Positions 8,427-16,585 of a DNA stretch of 20,859 bases are shown here, one piece after another (position 1 is the stretch's first letter; each line of letters begins with the position of its first letter). The notes under the pieces are model-generated. The model did not search any database. It was not told where the DNA came from and saw only the letters and a program-made list of their open reading frames with translations. The stretch lies in contig SLEY01000670.1 in the NCBI GenBank assembly GCA_007124535.1, positions 1-20,859 on the forward strand, written 5' to 3'. The position numbers were made by a program, and so were the translations under genes. This stretch comes from Planctomycetaceae bacterium (GTDB lineage: Bacteria; Planctomycetota; Planctomycetia; Pirellulales; Pirellulaceae).

Positions 8427-9059
8427 ATGACCGACGCGACGAGACACGTGGATACCGATCGAATCGACGGGGAGTTGCTGATTGAGCAAGCCAAACACGA
8501 TGGACAGCGATTGGGTGCGTTGCTTGACTACTATCGGCCCTTTTTGCTGATTATGGCCGAGTCGGAGATTGGTCCTCCGTGGCGGGCCAAGTGCGATCCG
8601 GAAGATGTGGTCCAGCAGACTCTGGGAGATGCAACGATCGCATTCCCTCAATTTGCCGGGACTTCGGAAGCGGAGTTTGCCGCGTGGCTGAGGCGGATGC
8701 ACGAGAACAATCTGAAAGATGCCTTGCGGAAGCTTTTCGCCCAAAGGAGGGATGCGCGCCAGGAACAGCCTCTTTTCCATTCGCAAGGCTCCCCTTCCTT
8801 CTGCTGGTACGAACCGGTAGCCGAGCAGACGACGCCCAGTCAGCGGCTGATCGGCGGCGAGAATGCGCGCCGTCTGGCCCGCCTCTTGCAAGAGCTGAAG
8901 CCCGAATGGCGGGACGCAATCCGGATGCGGCACCTGGAAAGCCGGCCAGTCCAGGAGATAGCCGACGAACTGGATTGTTCCGTCCTCGCTGCCGCCGGCC
9001 TGCTCAAACGCGGTCTCCAAGCCCTCCGCCGAAAAATGCACGAGGATTCCTGGCTCTGA
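8427..9059 (+). CDS. ECF-type RNA polymerase sigma factor
   Basis: A 210-aa protein. The start at 8427 (MTDATRHVD) is chosen because GGGGGA lies five bases upstream; an in-frame ATG at 8370 would add 19 unlikely residues. Region sigma-2 spans about 25-105, with the core-binding/-10 segment CDPEDVVQQTLGDAT (56-70). Region sigma-4 covers about 150-205, with the helix-turn-helix PVQEIADELDCSVLAAAGLL (174-193) for -35 recognition. No regulatory C-terminal extension and no linked anti-sigma gene is visible. In planctomycetes, ECF groups genetically linked to Ser/Thr kinases are known, and a kinase gene lies 1.8 kb upstream, so control by phosphorylation is plausible but not shown. Likely targets include the neighbouring secreted proteins; that is inference. 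Confidence 0.9.
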   Translation: MTDATRHVDTDRIDGELLIEQAKHDGQRLGALLDYYRPFLLIMAESEIGPPWRAKCDPEDVVQQTLGDATIAFPQFAGTSEAEFAAWLRRMHENNLKDALRKLFAQRRDARQEQPLFHSQGSPSFCWYEPVAEQTTPSQRLIGGENARRLARLLQELKPEWRDAIRMRHLESRPVQEIADELDCSVLAAAGLLKRGLQALRRKMHEDSWL

Positions 9060-9431
9060 AAACGCTCCGACCGATCGCAATCGTGGATCGTGAGCGGGAG
9101 ATGCCGCACAAAAATGGGGTCAGACCCTTTGGTCTTGACAAGCACAAAGGGAACTCCCTGAACCTCCCGGGGTCCTGGCGGATCGCTACGGCCAAGCCCT
9201 CCTGCTTCCCACCTCGTGCATTACCTCCTGCCATGCCTCGGAAGACGCACGTCTCCAGCGGGATAGAGCTTCCCTACCCGGAAAATCCGGAATCAGGGCA
9301 CCACGGGCTACACGGGCTTTGAGCGGGCGCGGCTGGACTCCCTTGATGCTACCCGGTTCGCTCGCACCACCGCGCGGCGGAGCTTCGGCAAGGACCGCGC
9401 TCGGGTTGCGGCCGAGCGAAGCGAGGCAGCG
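9060..9431. other. Convergent intergenic region
   Basis: This 372-bp spacer lies between the ends of the sigma-factor gene and the electron-transfer operon. It has no supported gene. Near the sigma stop, CGCTC (9063-9067)/GAGCG (9092-9096) plus CGATC (9072-9076)/GATCG (9086-9090) could form an imperfect hairpin without a T-tract. A REP-like palindrome is at 9111-9130. A direct repetition, ACCACGGGCTACACGGGCT (9301-9319), resembles low-complexity remnants common in planctomycete spacers. I see no clear terminator for the operon. Confidence 0.5.
9111..9130. repeat. REP-like palindrome GGGTC-A-GACCC
   Basis: AAAATGGGGTCAGACCCTTT contains the palindrome GGGTC (9117-9121), A, GACCC (9123-9127). 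A motif with ATGGGGTCAGACCC is, as I recall, a frequent dispersed element in several phyla, often near REP-associated tyrosine transposases. No such transposase is present here. One copy only in this window, so assignment as a repeat is from memory of the motif. Confidence 0.4.
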
Positions 9432-11027
9432 TTAGGGGGTGTCCGTTGGGGCGCGCTTTCGCTGGTGCAGGGGCGAGTGGAATAAGGCGCCGGTGGGGCA
9501 GGCGGCGATGCACTGGGCGGCGACGGAGCCGAGGGCTTCTTCGAAGGTGCCGTGGAAGGGCACCCCGATCCGCACGTCGAACCCGCGGCCGACAAAGCTC
9601 AATCCCAAGGCATCCTGGGCCCGCTCGGCGATCTGGATGCACAGTTCGCAATTGATGCACTTGCCCGGTTCGTAGATCACGGACCCCTCACGGTTGACTT
9701 GGACAAAGGCTCGGCGGCCGTCTTCAAAGCGTTGGGGCTGGGCCCCGTACTGGATCGCATAGCGTTCCAATCGGCAGTTGCCGTGGGCCACGCAGCCGCA
9801 ACCCAGGCAGCGATCGGCTTGTTGCGAAACGATGGGCAGATGAAGCGGATCGCTGGCATCCGGCGGCTGGACCCGAGGGGGAGCGGAATCGGCCAGGGCC
9901 AGGAATTCCGGCATCTCGTCGGGGCCAACCTTGCCGATCCGCGAGGAGAACGGTCGCGTGACCGGCACGATCGGTTCGCTCCGCAGGAAGCTGTGGATGG
10001 CCGCCGCGGCTTCTTTGCCGTCGGCGACGCTGCGGACCACCATCGCTTTGCCGCGTACGGCGTTGCCGGCGGCGAACACGCCGGACTGGGCCGTTTGAAA
10101 CGTGCCGGCGTCCGTCGCGATCCCGCGGCGGGCGGTCTTCAGCCCCCAACGGGCCGCGTCCTGCTGGGCCGCCACCCCCACGGCCAGCAGGACGGCGTCG
10201 TAGCGGTTGCGGAGTTCGTCCAGCGACAGCGCGTCGCCCAGCGGACTTTCCAGGTGGACGTCGATGCCGGCGCCCAGCACGGCGGCGATCTCCGCTTCCA
10301 AAATGTCCTCGGGCAGTTGGTCCGGGAACTCGTATCGCAAGCGGCCGCCCAATCGGGCTCGGGACTCGAACACGGCCACGGCATGCCCGTTCTGCCGCAG
10401 ATGGAAGGCGGCGGCCAGGCCGGTGGGGCCGGACCCGACGACGGCCACCCGATGGCCGGTCTCCGGGAGGCAGACCGGGACGTAGGGGTCCCCGCTGGCC
10501 AGATCGCGATCGGCCACATAGCGTTTCAGTTCGCAGACTTCCACCGGCCCGTCGGCCGTCTTGCGGCGGCAGCTTTTTTCACACGGCTTCGGGCACACGC
10601 GCCCCAGCACGGCGGGCAGGGCGATGTCCTGTTTGATCGTTGCCATTGCGGCCTGCAGATCCTGATCGCCGATCTCGCGCAGCATCCGGGGCACATCCAT
10701 GTGAGCGGGGCAGGCAAAGTAGCAGGGAGCCAAACAATCGCCCACATGGTCGCTTAACAGCAACTCCAAAGCGGTCCGCCGCAAATGATGGACCTCCGGC
10801 GTCTCGCTTTCCACCCGCAATCCCTCGCCGGCCGGCATCCCGCAGGACGGCACGTAGCGGTTCAAGTCGACCAGTTTCACGATGCAGACCTGGCAGGAGG
10901 TCGAGGCGTGACATCCTTCCAGATAGCAGAGGGTCGGAACATCCAGGCCCAATTTGCGGGCGGCGTCCAGCAGGGTCGCGCCTTCGGGCACTTCGACCGG
11001 GCGATCGTCGATCCAGAGCTTGGGCAT
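9432..11027 (-). CDS. 2Fe-2S/FAD iron-sulfur oxidoreductase subunit, GltD-like without NAD(P)H domain
   Basis: A 531-aa cytoplasmic protein, last gene of the operon, starting three bases after the NuoEF-fusion stop. Residues 1-75 are a plant-type/NuoG-like 2Fe-2S domain (Cys34, Cys45, Cys48, Cys62). Residues 95-155 carry the GltD/NfnB N-terminal cluster cysteines (CLAPCYFAC, Cys98/102/106; CPKPCEKSC, Cys145/149/153). The FAD Rossmann motif VVGSGPTGLAAA is at 196-207 and the second FAD motif GVFAAGNA at 316-323. Between YDAVLLAVG (277-285) and that motif there are about 30 residues where GltD has roughly 170, so the NAD(P)H-binding domain is missing. The C-terminus adds Cys407/410/412/418, CINCELC (457-463) and CIAACPTGAL (506-515). 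The set resembles the NuoG/GltD-like subunit of Sporomusa-type transhydrogenase (Stn). It probably passes electrons between FAD and clusters, with NADH handled by its partner. Confidence 0.85.
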   Translation of the reverse strand: MPKLWIDDRPVEVPEGATLLDAARKLGLDVPTLCYLEGCHASTSCQVCIVKLVDLNRYVPSCGMPAGEGLRVESETPEVHHLRRTALELLLSDHVGDCLAPCYFACPAHMDVPRMLREIGDQDLQAAMATIKQDIALPAVLGRVCPKPCEKSCRRKTADGPVEVCELKRYVADRDLASGDPYVPVCLPETGHRVAVVGSGPTGLAAAFHLRQNGHAVAVFESRARLGGRLRYEFPDQLPEDILEAEIAAVLGAGIDVHLESPLGDALSLDELRNRYDAVLLAVGVAAQQDAARWGLKTARRGIATDAGTFQTAQSGVFAAGNAVRGKAMVVRSVADGKEAAAAIHSFLRSEPIVPVTRPFSSRIGKVGPDEMPEFLALADSAPPRVQPPDASDPLHLPIVSQQADRCLGCGCVAHGNCRLERYAIQYGAQPQRFEDGRRAFVQVNREGSVIYEPGKCINCELCIQIAERAQDALGLSFVGRGFDVRIGVPFHGTFEEALGSVAAQCIAACPTGALFHSPLHQRKRAPTDTP

Positions 11028-11030
11028 GGT

Positions 11031-13379
11031 CTACTCCACGTAAACTGCCGATTCCGGGCAGATCTGGCGGCATCCGTCGCAGCGCGTGCATTTGTCCAGA
11101 TCGATGGTATGCCGGCGGTAGGGGGTGCGGGGAATGGCGTCCACCGGGCACTGCTGGGCGCACAGCGTGCAGCCGTTGCAGCGGTCGTTGATCTTGTAGG
11201 CGACCAGGGCCTGGCAGCGTCCCGCGGGACAGCGGCCTTGCAAATGCGCTTCGTATTCGTCGCGGAAGTAGCGCAGGGTGGACAGGACCGGGATGGGCGC
11301 GGTGGCTCCCAGCCCGCAGAGGCTGCCGGCACAAACGTCTTGGGACAGTTGTTCCAGCCGATCCAGATCGCCGGACCGGCCCCGGCCTTCGCACAAGCGG
11401 TCCAGAATTTCCAGGATCCGGCGGGTTCCGATGCGGCAGAACGTGCATTTGCCGCAGGATTGGTCCTGGGTGAAGCGGAGGAAGTAGCGGGCGATATCGA
11501 TCATACAGTCGGTGTCATCCAGGACGACCAGGCCGCCGCTGCCCATGATCGCGCCGACCTGGGCCAGGGCTTCGTAGTCGATCGGGGTATCGGCCAACCT
11601 GGCGGGCACGCAGCCGCCGGAGGGGCCGCCCACCTGGACGGCTTTCAGCGACCGGCCGGGGGCGACGCCACCGCCGACCTCATCGACAACTTGGCGCAAG
11701 GTGATTCCCATGGGCACTTCGATCAGTCCGCCGCGAACGACTTTGCCGGCCAGCGAGAAGACTTTGGTGCCGCGGCTGCCGGGGGTTCCCAGTTCGGTGA
11801 AAGCGGCGGCCCCGTACCGGAAGATCCAGGGCGCCATGGCGTAGGTTTCCACGTTATTGATCAACGTCGGCTGGCCCCGCAGTCCGCGTTCGGAGGGGTA
11901 GGGTGGCCGCAGGTTCGGCATCCCGCGGCGGCCGTGCATCGAGGCCAGCAGGGCGGTTTCCTCGCCGCAGACAAAGGCCCCGGCGCCTTCCATGATGTGC
12001 AGATCCAGAGAATAGTCGCTGCCCAGCACCCGGGGTCCCAGCAGGCCCTGTTCCCGGCAGGCCTCCAGCGCTTGGCGGATCCGCTTTACCGCCACGGGAT
12101 ACTCCGCGCGGATGTACAGGTAGCCCTGGTGGGCCCCGATGGCCCGCGCGGCGATGATCATGCCCTCCAGCACCCGGTAAGGAAAGGACTCCAGCAGCAT
12201 GCGGTCCATGAACGCGCCCGGATCACCCTCGTCCGCATTGCAGATGATGAACTTCTCGTCCGCCTCGGTTTCCAGGACTCGCTGCCATTTGATGCCGGTG
12301 GGGAAGCCGGCTCCGCCACGCCCCCGCAAACCGCTCTGCTGGACCTGGGCCACAATCTCCTCGAGAGTCATCTGCAGGGCAGCCCTCAAGCCTTCCAAGC
12401 CGCCATGCCGCTGGTACTCGTCCAAATCCGTGGGATTGATCTGTCCGCAGGCTTCGAGCGCGATATGTTTCTGCGGCCCCATGAACTCGCAGATCCGGTT
12501 GTCGCGAGGATCGATCGCCCGGCGGAGTGCCGGCGGTTCGTCCTGGTCCATCAGCAGCCGATCCAACCAGCTTTGGGTGGCGTATTTCAGCCGCCGCAGC
12601 AAGGTCGGGGGGCGGAAGTGTTTCAGCACCAGGGACAAAGCGTCATCGGGCTGGACCTGGACGTACAACCCGGCCGGGCCTTCCAGGGGGACGATTTCCA
12701 CCATGGGCGTCTGATAACACATGGCGACGCAGCCCACGTGTTTGATTTCGGCCGGGGCCCCGCTCTCCGCCAAAGCCCGGGCCACCGCGTCATGGACTTT
12801 GCGCGTGCCCTGGGCGACGCAGCAGGAGTCCAGACCGATGCGGATTTCGCCTTGCGGCGGGAGCCCGCTCCCCGACGGGGCTGCCGCCGGACGGGCTTGC
12901 CCGTTCTGGCTGAGGAAATCGCGGAGCATGCCCCGGACCGTCTTGGGCGAAATGTGCGCGTAGGTCGTCTCGTCCACCTGCACGACGGGCGCCAGGGTGC
13001 AACAGCCCAGGCAGGCGACGGGTTCCAACGTGAAGCGGCCCTCGGCGTCGGTATCTTCGCCGTCTTCCAGATTCAATTCGCTGTGCAGGGCGTCCATCAC
13101 CATCGGAGCGCCCTTGACATGGCAGGCCGTCCCCACGCAGACACAGACCGAATGCCGACCCGCCGGCTTGTGGCGGAACTGGCTGTAGAACGTGGAAACC
13201 CCCTGGATCGAAGCCGGCGAGATGTCGGTCAGTTGACACAGCCGCTGCAACGCCGCGGGCGGCAGGTAATGATAATGCTCCTGCAGCTTCTGCAGCAGCG
13301 GGATCAAGGATTCGGGACCGCGGCCTACCTGCCGGACGGCTTCCTCGACAAAGCTCAGTTCAATCTCGGTCGTGGACAT
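11031..13379 (-). CDS. NuoE-NuoF fusion, NADH-oxidising flavin/iron-sulfur subunit (HydB/StnB-like)
   Basis: A 782-aa fusion of what are usually two subunits. Residues 1-155 are NuoE-like with 2Fe-2S cysteines Cys81, Cys86, Cys123 and Cys127. Residues 175-255 are a second thioredoxin-like 2Fe-2S segment (SCCVAQG near 185; CVAMC 217-221). About 290-700 is the NuoF core: FMN/NADH motifs GLRGRGGAGFPTG (350-362), CNADEGDPGAFMDR (380-393), and GAGAFVCGEETALL (465-478), and the N3 4Fe-4S site CGKCTFC (642-648) with Cys688. The C-terminus is a 2[4Fe-4S] ferredoxin (CNGCTLCAQQC 734-744; CTRCDGCRQIC 764-774), as in HydB/HndC rather than in complex I NuoF. It should oxidise NADH or reduce NAD+ through FMN. 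No NuoG, NuoBCD or membrane Nuo genes are nearby, so this is not complex I. Gap to the upstream gene is 15 nt. Confidence 0.93.
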   Translation of the reverse strand: MSTTEIELSFVEEAVRQVGRGPESLIPLLQKLQEHYHYLPPAALQRLCQLTDISPASIQGVSTFYSQFRHKPAGRHSVCVCVGTACHVKGAPMVMDALHSELNLEDGEDTDAEGRFTLEPVACLGCCTLAPVVQVDETTYAHISPKTVRGMLRDFLSQNGQARPAAAPSGSGLPPQGEIRIGLDSCCVAQGTRKVHDAVARALAESGAPAEIKHVGCVAMCYQTPMVEIVPLEGPAGLYVQVQPDDALSLVLKHFRPPTLLRRLKYATQSWLDRLLMDQDEPPALRRAIDPRDNRICEFMGPQKHIALEACGQINPTDLDEYQRHGGLEGLRAALQMTLEEIVAQVQQSGLRGRGGAGFPTGIKWQRVLETEADEKFIICNADEGDPGAFMDRMLLESFPYRVLEGMIIAARAIGAHQGYLYIRAEYPVAVKRIRQALEACREQGLLGPRVLGSDYSLDLHIMEGAGAFVCGEETALLASMHGRRGMPNLRPPYPSERGLRGQPTLINNVETYAMAPWIFRYGAAAFTELGTPGSRGTKVFSLAGKVVRGGLIEVPMGITLRQVVDEVGGGVAPGRSLKAVQVGGPSGGCVPARLADTPIDYEALAQVGAIMGSGGLVVLDDTDCMIDIARYFLRFTQDQSCGKCTFCRIGTRRILEILDRLCEGRGRSGDLDRLEQLSQDVCAGSLCGLGATAPIPVLSTLRYFRDEYEAHLQGRCPAGRCQALVAYKINDRCNGCTLCAQQCPVDAIPRTPYRRHTIDLDKCTRCDGCRQICPESAVYVE

Positions 13380-13394
13380 GGAGTTCGCCGGGGG

Positions 13395-15215
13395 TCAGGG
13401 GTTTCCGATACAGAACACGTGCGTTTCGCCGCGGATGTACATCCGCCCGTCTTGGAAGGCGGGGCTGGTGACGCAGCGTTCGCCCAGCGAATTCTGGGCG
13501 ACGATCCGCCCCTCCTCCCGCTCCGGTTCGATGATCCAGAGATCGCCTTCCTCGCCAAACAAATAGATTACGTCCCCGACCAGGGAGGGCGAAGAGATCA
13601 GATTGGAATCGAATTCCAATTCCCACAAAGGCTCACCGCCCTCCCGGGCATCGTAGCAGGTCAGGATCCCGTACGTGGCCGCCAGGAACACCAACTCGTC
13701 CGTCGCCAGGGGACTGCTGGTGTCCGGCACGCCCAGATCGGCTTCCCACAACAGATGCGTGTCGGTCACATCGCCGCTGCCGTCCGCCCGGATCGCAGCC
13801 GCGCCGGGGAATTCGTTGGCCACATAAACGACCCCCTCCGCATACGTGGGCGACGGGCCGACGTCGCCGAACAGATAATCCACCCGCCAGATCTCCCGGC
13901 CGTCCTCCGGCGCGTAAGCGATCACCCAAGGCGCGGCCGTGGTGATCAGCTGCGGTCCCGGATCCCCATGGATCACGATCGGCGAGGACCAGCTGTTGGG
14001 CACTTCGCGAACCTGCTGCCAGACCGTGCGGCCGGTCTCCGCCTCCAAAGCGATCACTCGGGAGAGTTCGTCGTTCCGGGTGCCCTGATCGTACTGGATC
14101 AGCAGCCGGTCGCGATACATTTCCAGCGAAGCGGCGTGGCCGTAAGCGTTGTCGGGGACCCCCCAACTCCGTTGCCAGCGGAGGTGGCCGTCGAAGTCGA
14201 AGGCGGCCAGATCGCCGGTGGCGAACATGGCATAGACCCGGCGGCCATCGGTGACCGCCGTCGGCGCGGCCAAGCCGGTCGCCGCCATCACCTCCGGCGC
14301 CTCGCCGTCGATGCCCTCGGGAGTCACGACCGCCCGCTGCCACAACAATTCGCCGGTGTTCGCATCCAGACAATAGACCTCGCGGGCTTCCTCGTCGCCG
14401 CCCGTGACGAACAGGCGGTCGCCCCAGACGATCGGCGAGCTGTTTCCGGGTCGGGGGATAGGGGTCTTCCACAAAATCCCTTCCCCCGTTTCGCCATCCC
14501 AGGTGTCGGGCAGATTCGACCAGGCACTCCAGCCCCGTCCGCCCGGCCCGCGAAAGCGAGGCCAGTAGCGCTGGACTTCGTCCCGATCGGGATACCCGGC
14601 CGGCAAGTCCGGCAGTTCGTCCGGCGACGCGATGACCAGGCCCGGCTCCGGCTCCGGTTCGGCCGGCCGCGGCGGCTCGTCCGGCGCCGCAGGTTCCGCC
14701 AGTTCCACTTCCGCCCACTCGCGGAGATCGGTTGGCAAGACCGTGCGGAACCCGACCGCCAGGACCAGCGCCAGCAAGACCGCCGATCCGCCGACGGCCG
14801 CGACGCACCAGGTCGCGGCCCGCAACTCGCGCAGGTCCGGATCCTCCTGGTCCTCCTCGTCCACCTCCTGCGGGTCCGGCAACGGCCGGCAAAGTGTGGC
14901 CGCACGCTTGGCAAAAAACAGGCAAAGACCGGCCGTGCCCAGCAGCAGCCAGCCGCCCCAAGCCGTAAAGCGGCGGCGGTCGAAATAGGCTTCCCGCATC
15001 TCCCGGTCCAAGGCACGTAACTCCTCCCGCGCCGCATCGTCCTGCGGATCTTCCAGCAACCGCATCCTCAATGCCACAAAGTCCGGAGAATTCAAGGGAT
15101 CCCACGAAGCCCGGGACGCGAAATCCACCAACAGCAGCAGCACGATCGCCGCGGACAAGGCCCCGCTGACCGCCGCCATGCGCCAAGCCAATACGTAATG
15201 CTCGTGCCGTGTCAT
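13395..15215 (-). CDS. Membrane protein with three TM helices and a PQQ-like beta-propeller
   Basis: A 606-aa protein. ATG at 15215 shares one base with the upstream TGA (TGATG), indicating translational coupling; longer readings would run into the preceding gene in another frame. TM helices are at about 12-31, 86-103 and 134-155, with an acidic segment (DPQEVDEEDQEDPDLRE) between the second and third. A Pro/Glu-rich linker (about 170-200) leads to a WPRFRGPGGRGW motif (218-229) and a propeller of PQQ/BamB-like blades with repeated 'G..LW' edges (for example LDANTGELLWQ). The propeller probably lies outside the membrane. Such propellers often lack real PQQ; no haem motif is present. It may be a scaffold or partner for the membrane iron-sulfur protein encoded just before it. 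Specific function unknown. Confidence 0.88.
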   Translation of the reverse strand: MTRHEHYVLAWRMAAVSGALSAAIVLLLLVDFASRASWDPLNSPDFVALRMRLLEDPQDDAAREELRALDREMREAYFDRRRFTAWGGWLLLGTAGLCLFFAKRAATLCRPLPDPQEVDEEDQEDPDLRELRAATWCVAAVGGSAVLLALVLAVGFRTVLPTDLREWAEVELAEPAAPDEPPRPAEPEPEPGLVIASPDELPDLPAGYPDRDEVQRYWPRFRGPGGRGWSAWSNLPDTWDGETGEGILWKTPIPRPGNSSPIVWGDRLFVTGGDEEAREVYCLDANTGELLWQRAVVTPEGIDGEAPEVMAATGLAAPTAVTDGRRVYAMFATGDLAAFDFDGHLRWQRSWGVPDNAYGHAASLEMYRDRLLIQYDQGTRNDELSRVIALEAETGRTVWQQVREVPNSWSSPIVIHGDPGPQLITTAAPWVIAYAPEDGREIWRVDYLFGDVGPSPTYAEGVVYVANEFPGAAAIRADGSGDVTDTHLLWEADLGVPDTSSPLATDELVFLAATYGILTCYDAREGGEPLWELEFDSNLISSPSLVGDVIYLFGEEGDLWIIEPEREEGRIVAQNSLGERCVTSPAFQDGRMYIRGETHVFCIGNP

Positions 15216-16585
15216 CACTGGGAAGCCACCTCCGCTGGTTCCGCTGCCTCGTATTCCGCCTGCGCTCGCAGGTCTCCCAGCACCACCTGGTCCTCGGGAC
15301 AGTACTTGTAGCAACGGCCGCAGGACACACACCGGCCGCGATCCGGTAGATAGTCCTCCCGCTTGCCCCGAATGGCCAAGAAGATCAGCTTGCCCCCGAC
15401 CACCAGGCCGGCCCAAGCGCCCAGCCAGCGGCCGCCGGTGCGGAAGCCGGCCCGCCTTGCCAGCACATCGCCGACCAATTGCTCGATCGGGTGGCCCACC
15501 CCGCGAAACGCTTCACTGGCATCCGTGGTCCCCTCGACCTGACCCTGGTCTTCCAACAGCACGCGCTCCGCCAGCCGGTCTTCCGGATGCAGCCGGGCCA
15601 GGGGCAGGGCCAGCATTCCGCCCACCAGGCTGCCGGACAGGACCAGCAGGGGCGCCAGACCAATGGCCGTGGCCAGCCGGGTCCGAGCCGCCGACCGCAA
15701 TTGGCGGGGCAGCGGCCGCGTCGGAAATTCGATCGCGCCGTACGGGCAACTGGATTCACATAACCGGCACTGGGTGCAACGCGTCGGAGCGATCCGCACA
15801 TGCCACTTGGCCGTCCGCGAACAGACCGCCAGCACCGCTCCCAACGGGCACAGGTACCGGCAATAGGGGCGGCCCACGAACACGCCGATCAGAAGAACCG
15901 CAGCTCCGAAAACCAGCATGTTCAGATTCCCGCTCAAACGGAACATCGCCACGAACGGATCGTACCGGCAGACGACAAATCCCGTGGCGCTGGCGGCATA
16001 CAACACGGCCACGCCCAGGTAGAAGAAGGGGACCAGGCCCAGACCGTGGTCCAACCACCGCGGCACCTGGACCGGCCGCACCGCCACCACTTCCTGGATC
16101 GCTCCCAGCGGGCAGACCGCAGCACAAAAGGTCCGGCCGAAGAACAGGGTGAACACCACGGGCAGCAGAAAGAACAACAGCACCGAAAGGGGCAGGGCAT
16201 AGCTCGGATCGCCCCCAGCCAAGGCCACGTTCTGGATCGCCCCGATCGGGCAGACACAGCCTTCGCGAAAGAAACCGAACCACAACAGGGAAGCGATGGT
16301 CAGACCGTACAGCCCGCGACGCGAACGGCGGACCAGGGCCAGGTACGAGGCCAATCCCAGGGCCAGTACCAACAGCAGCACCGACAACCACTCCCATGCC
16401 GGATTGGCGACTGCCGGGGGCACGGAGATCGGCACGCGATAGTCCGTAAAATCCGGGACCGGGATGATGTCACTCGCGCGGGCCGGCAGCGCCGCCAGCG
16501 CCGTAACGAACGCCGCCCCGGCCGGGAGGAAACGCGAAGCGCGTGCGGCCGAACGCGGGTTGGCAAACACCTCGCTAGCTGCCAC
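15215..16585 (-). CDS. NapH/NosR-like polytopic membrane iron-sulfur protein
   Basis: Predicted 456 aa from GTG at 16585, which overlaps the upstream gene by 11 nt and follows GGAGGAG by four bases. A longer reading to 16858 would only mirror the upstream gene in another frame. A signal-like segment (about 14-38, ending PARAS) precedes roughly six or seven TM helices. Membrane-linked Cys motifs typical of NapH/NosR/CcoG are CVCP (110-113), CAAVCP (154-159) and CRYLCP (242-247), plus CRYDPF (206-211). A ferredoxin site CTQCRLCESSC (270-280) follows, and a second one, CVSCGRCYKYC (419-429), lies near the C-terminus. The NosR FMN-binding domain is absent. Proteins of this family move electrons between the membrane (often quinone) and soluble ferredoxins; here the partner is likely the polyferredoxin encoded just upstream. 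Confidence 0.9.
   Translation of the reverse strand: MAASEVFANPRSAARASRFLPAGAAFVTALAALPARASDIIPVPDFTDYRVPISVPPAVANPAWEWLSVLLLVLALGLASYLALVRRSRRGLYGLTIASLLWFGFFREGCVCPIGAIQNVALAGGDPSYALPLSVLLFFLLPVVFTLFFGRTFCAAVCPLGAIQEVVAVRPVQVPRWLDHGLGLVPFFYLGVAVLYAASATGFVVCRYDPFVAMFRLSGNLNMLVFGAAVLLIGVFVGRPYCRYLCPLGAVLAVCSRTAKWHVRIAPTRCTQCRLCESSCPYGAIEFPTRPLPRQLRSAARTRLATAIGLAPLLVLSGSLVGGMLALPLARLHPEDRLAERVLLEDQGQVEGTTDASEAFRGVGHPIEQLVGDVLARRAGFRTGGRWLGAWAGLVVGGKLIFLAIRGKREDYLPDRGRCVSCGRCYKYCPEDQVVLGDLRAQAEYEAAEPAEVASQ

Noticed and set aside
11031..13379. Part of a complex I (nuo) operon
   Set aside because: The NuoE and NuoF parts are fused, a C-terminal ferredoxin domain is present, and no other nuo gene is nearby. 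It fits HydB/Stn-like flavoproteins better.
10785..15020. Very long open frame (1411 codons) on the plus strand opposite the flavoprotein and propeller genes
   Set aside because: It mirrors three well-supported minus-strand genes with clear catalytic motifs. Long antisense frames are expected in GC-rich DNA with strong third-position bias, and the translation shows no domain.
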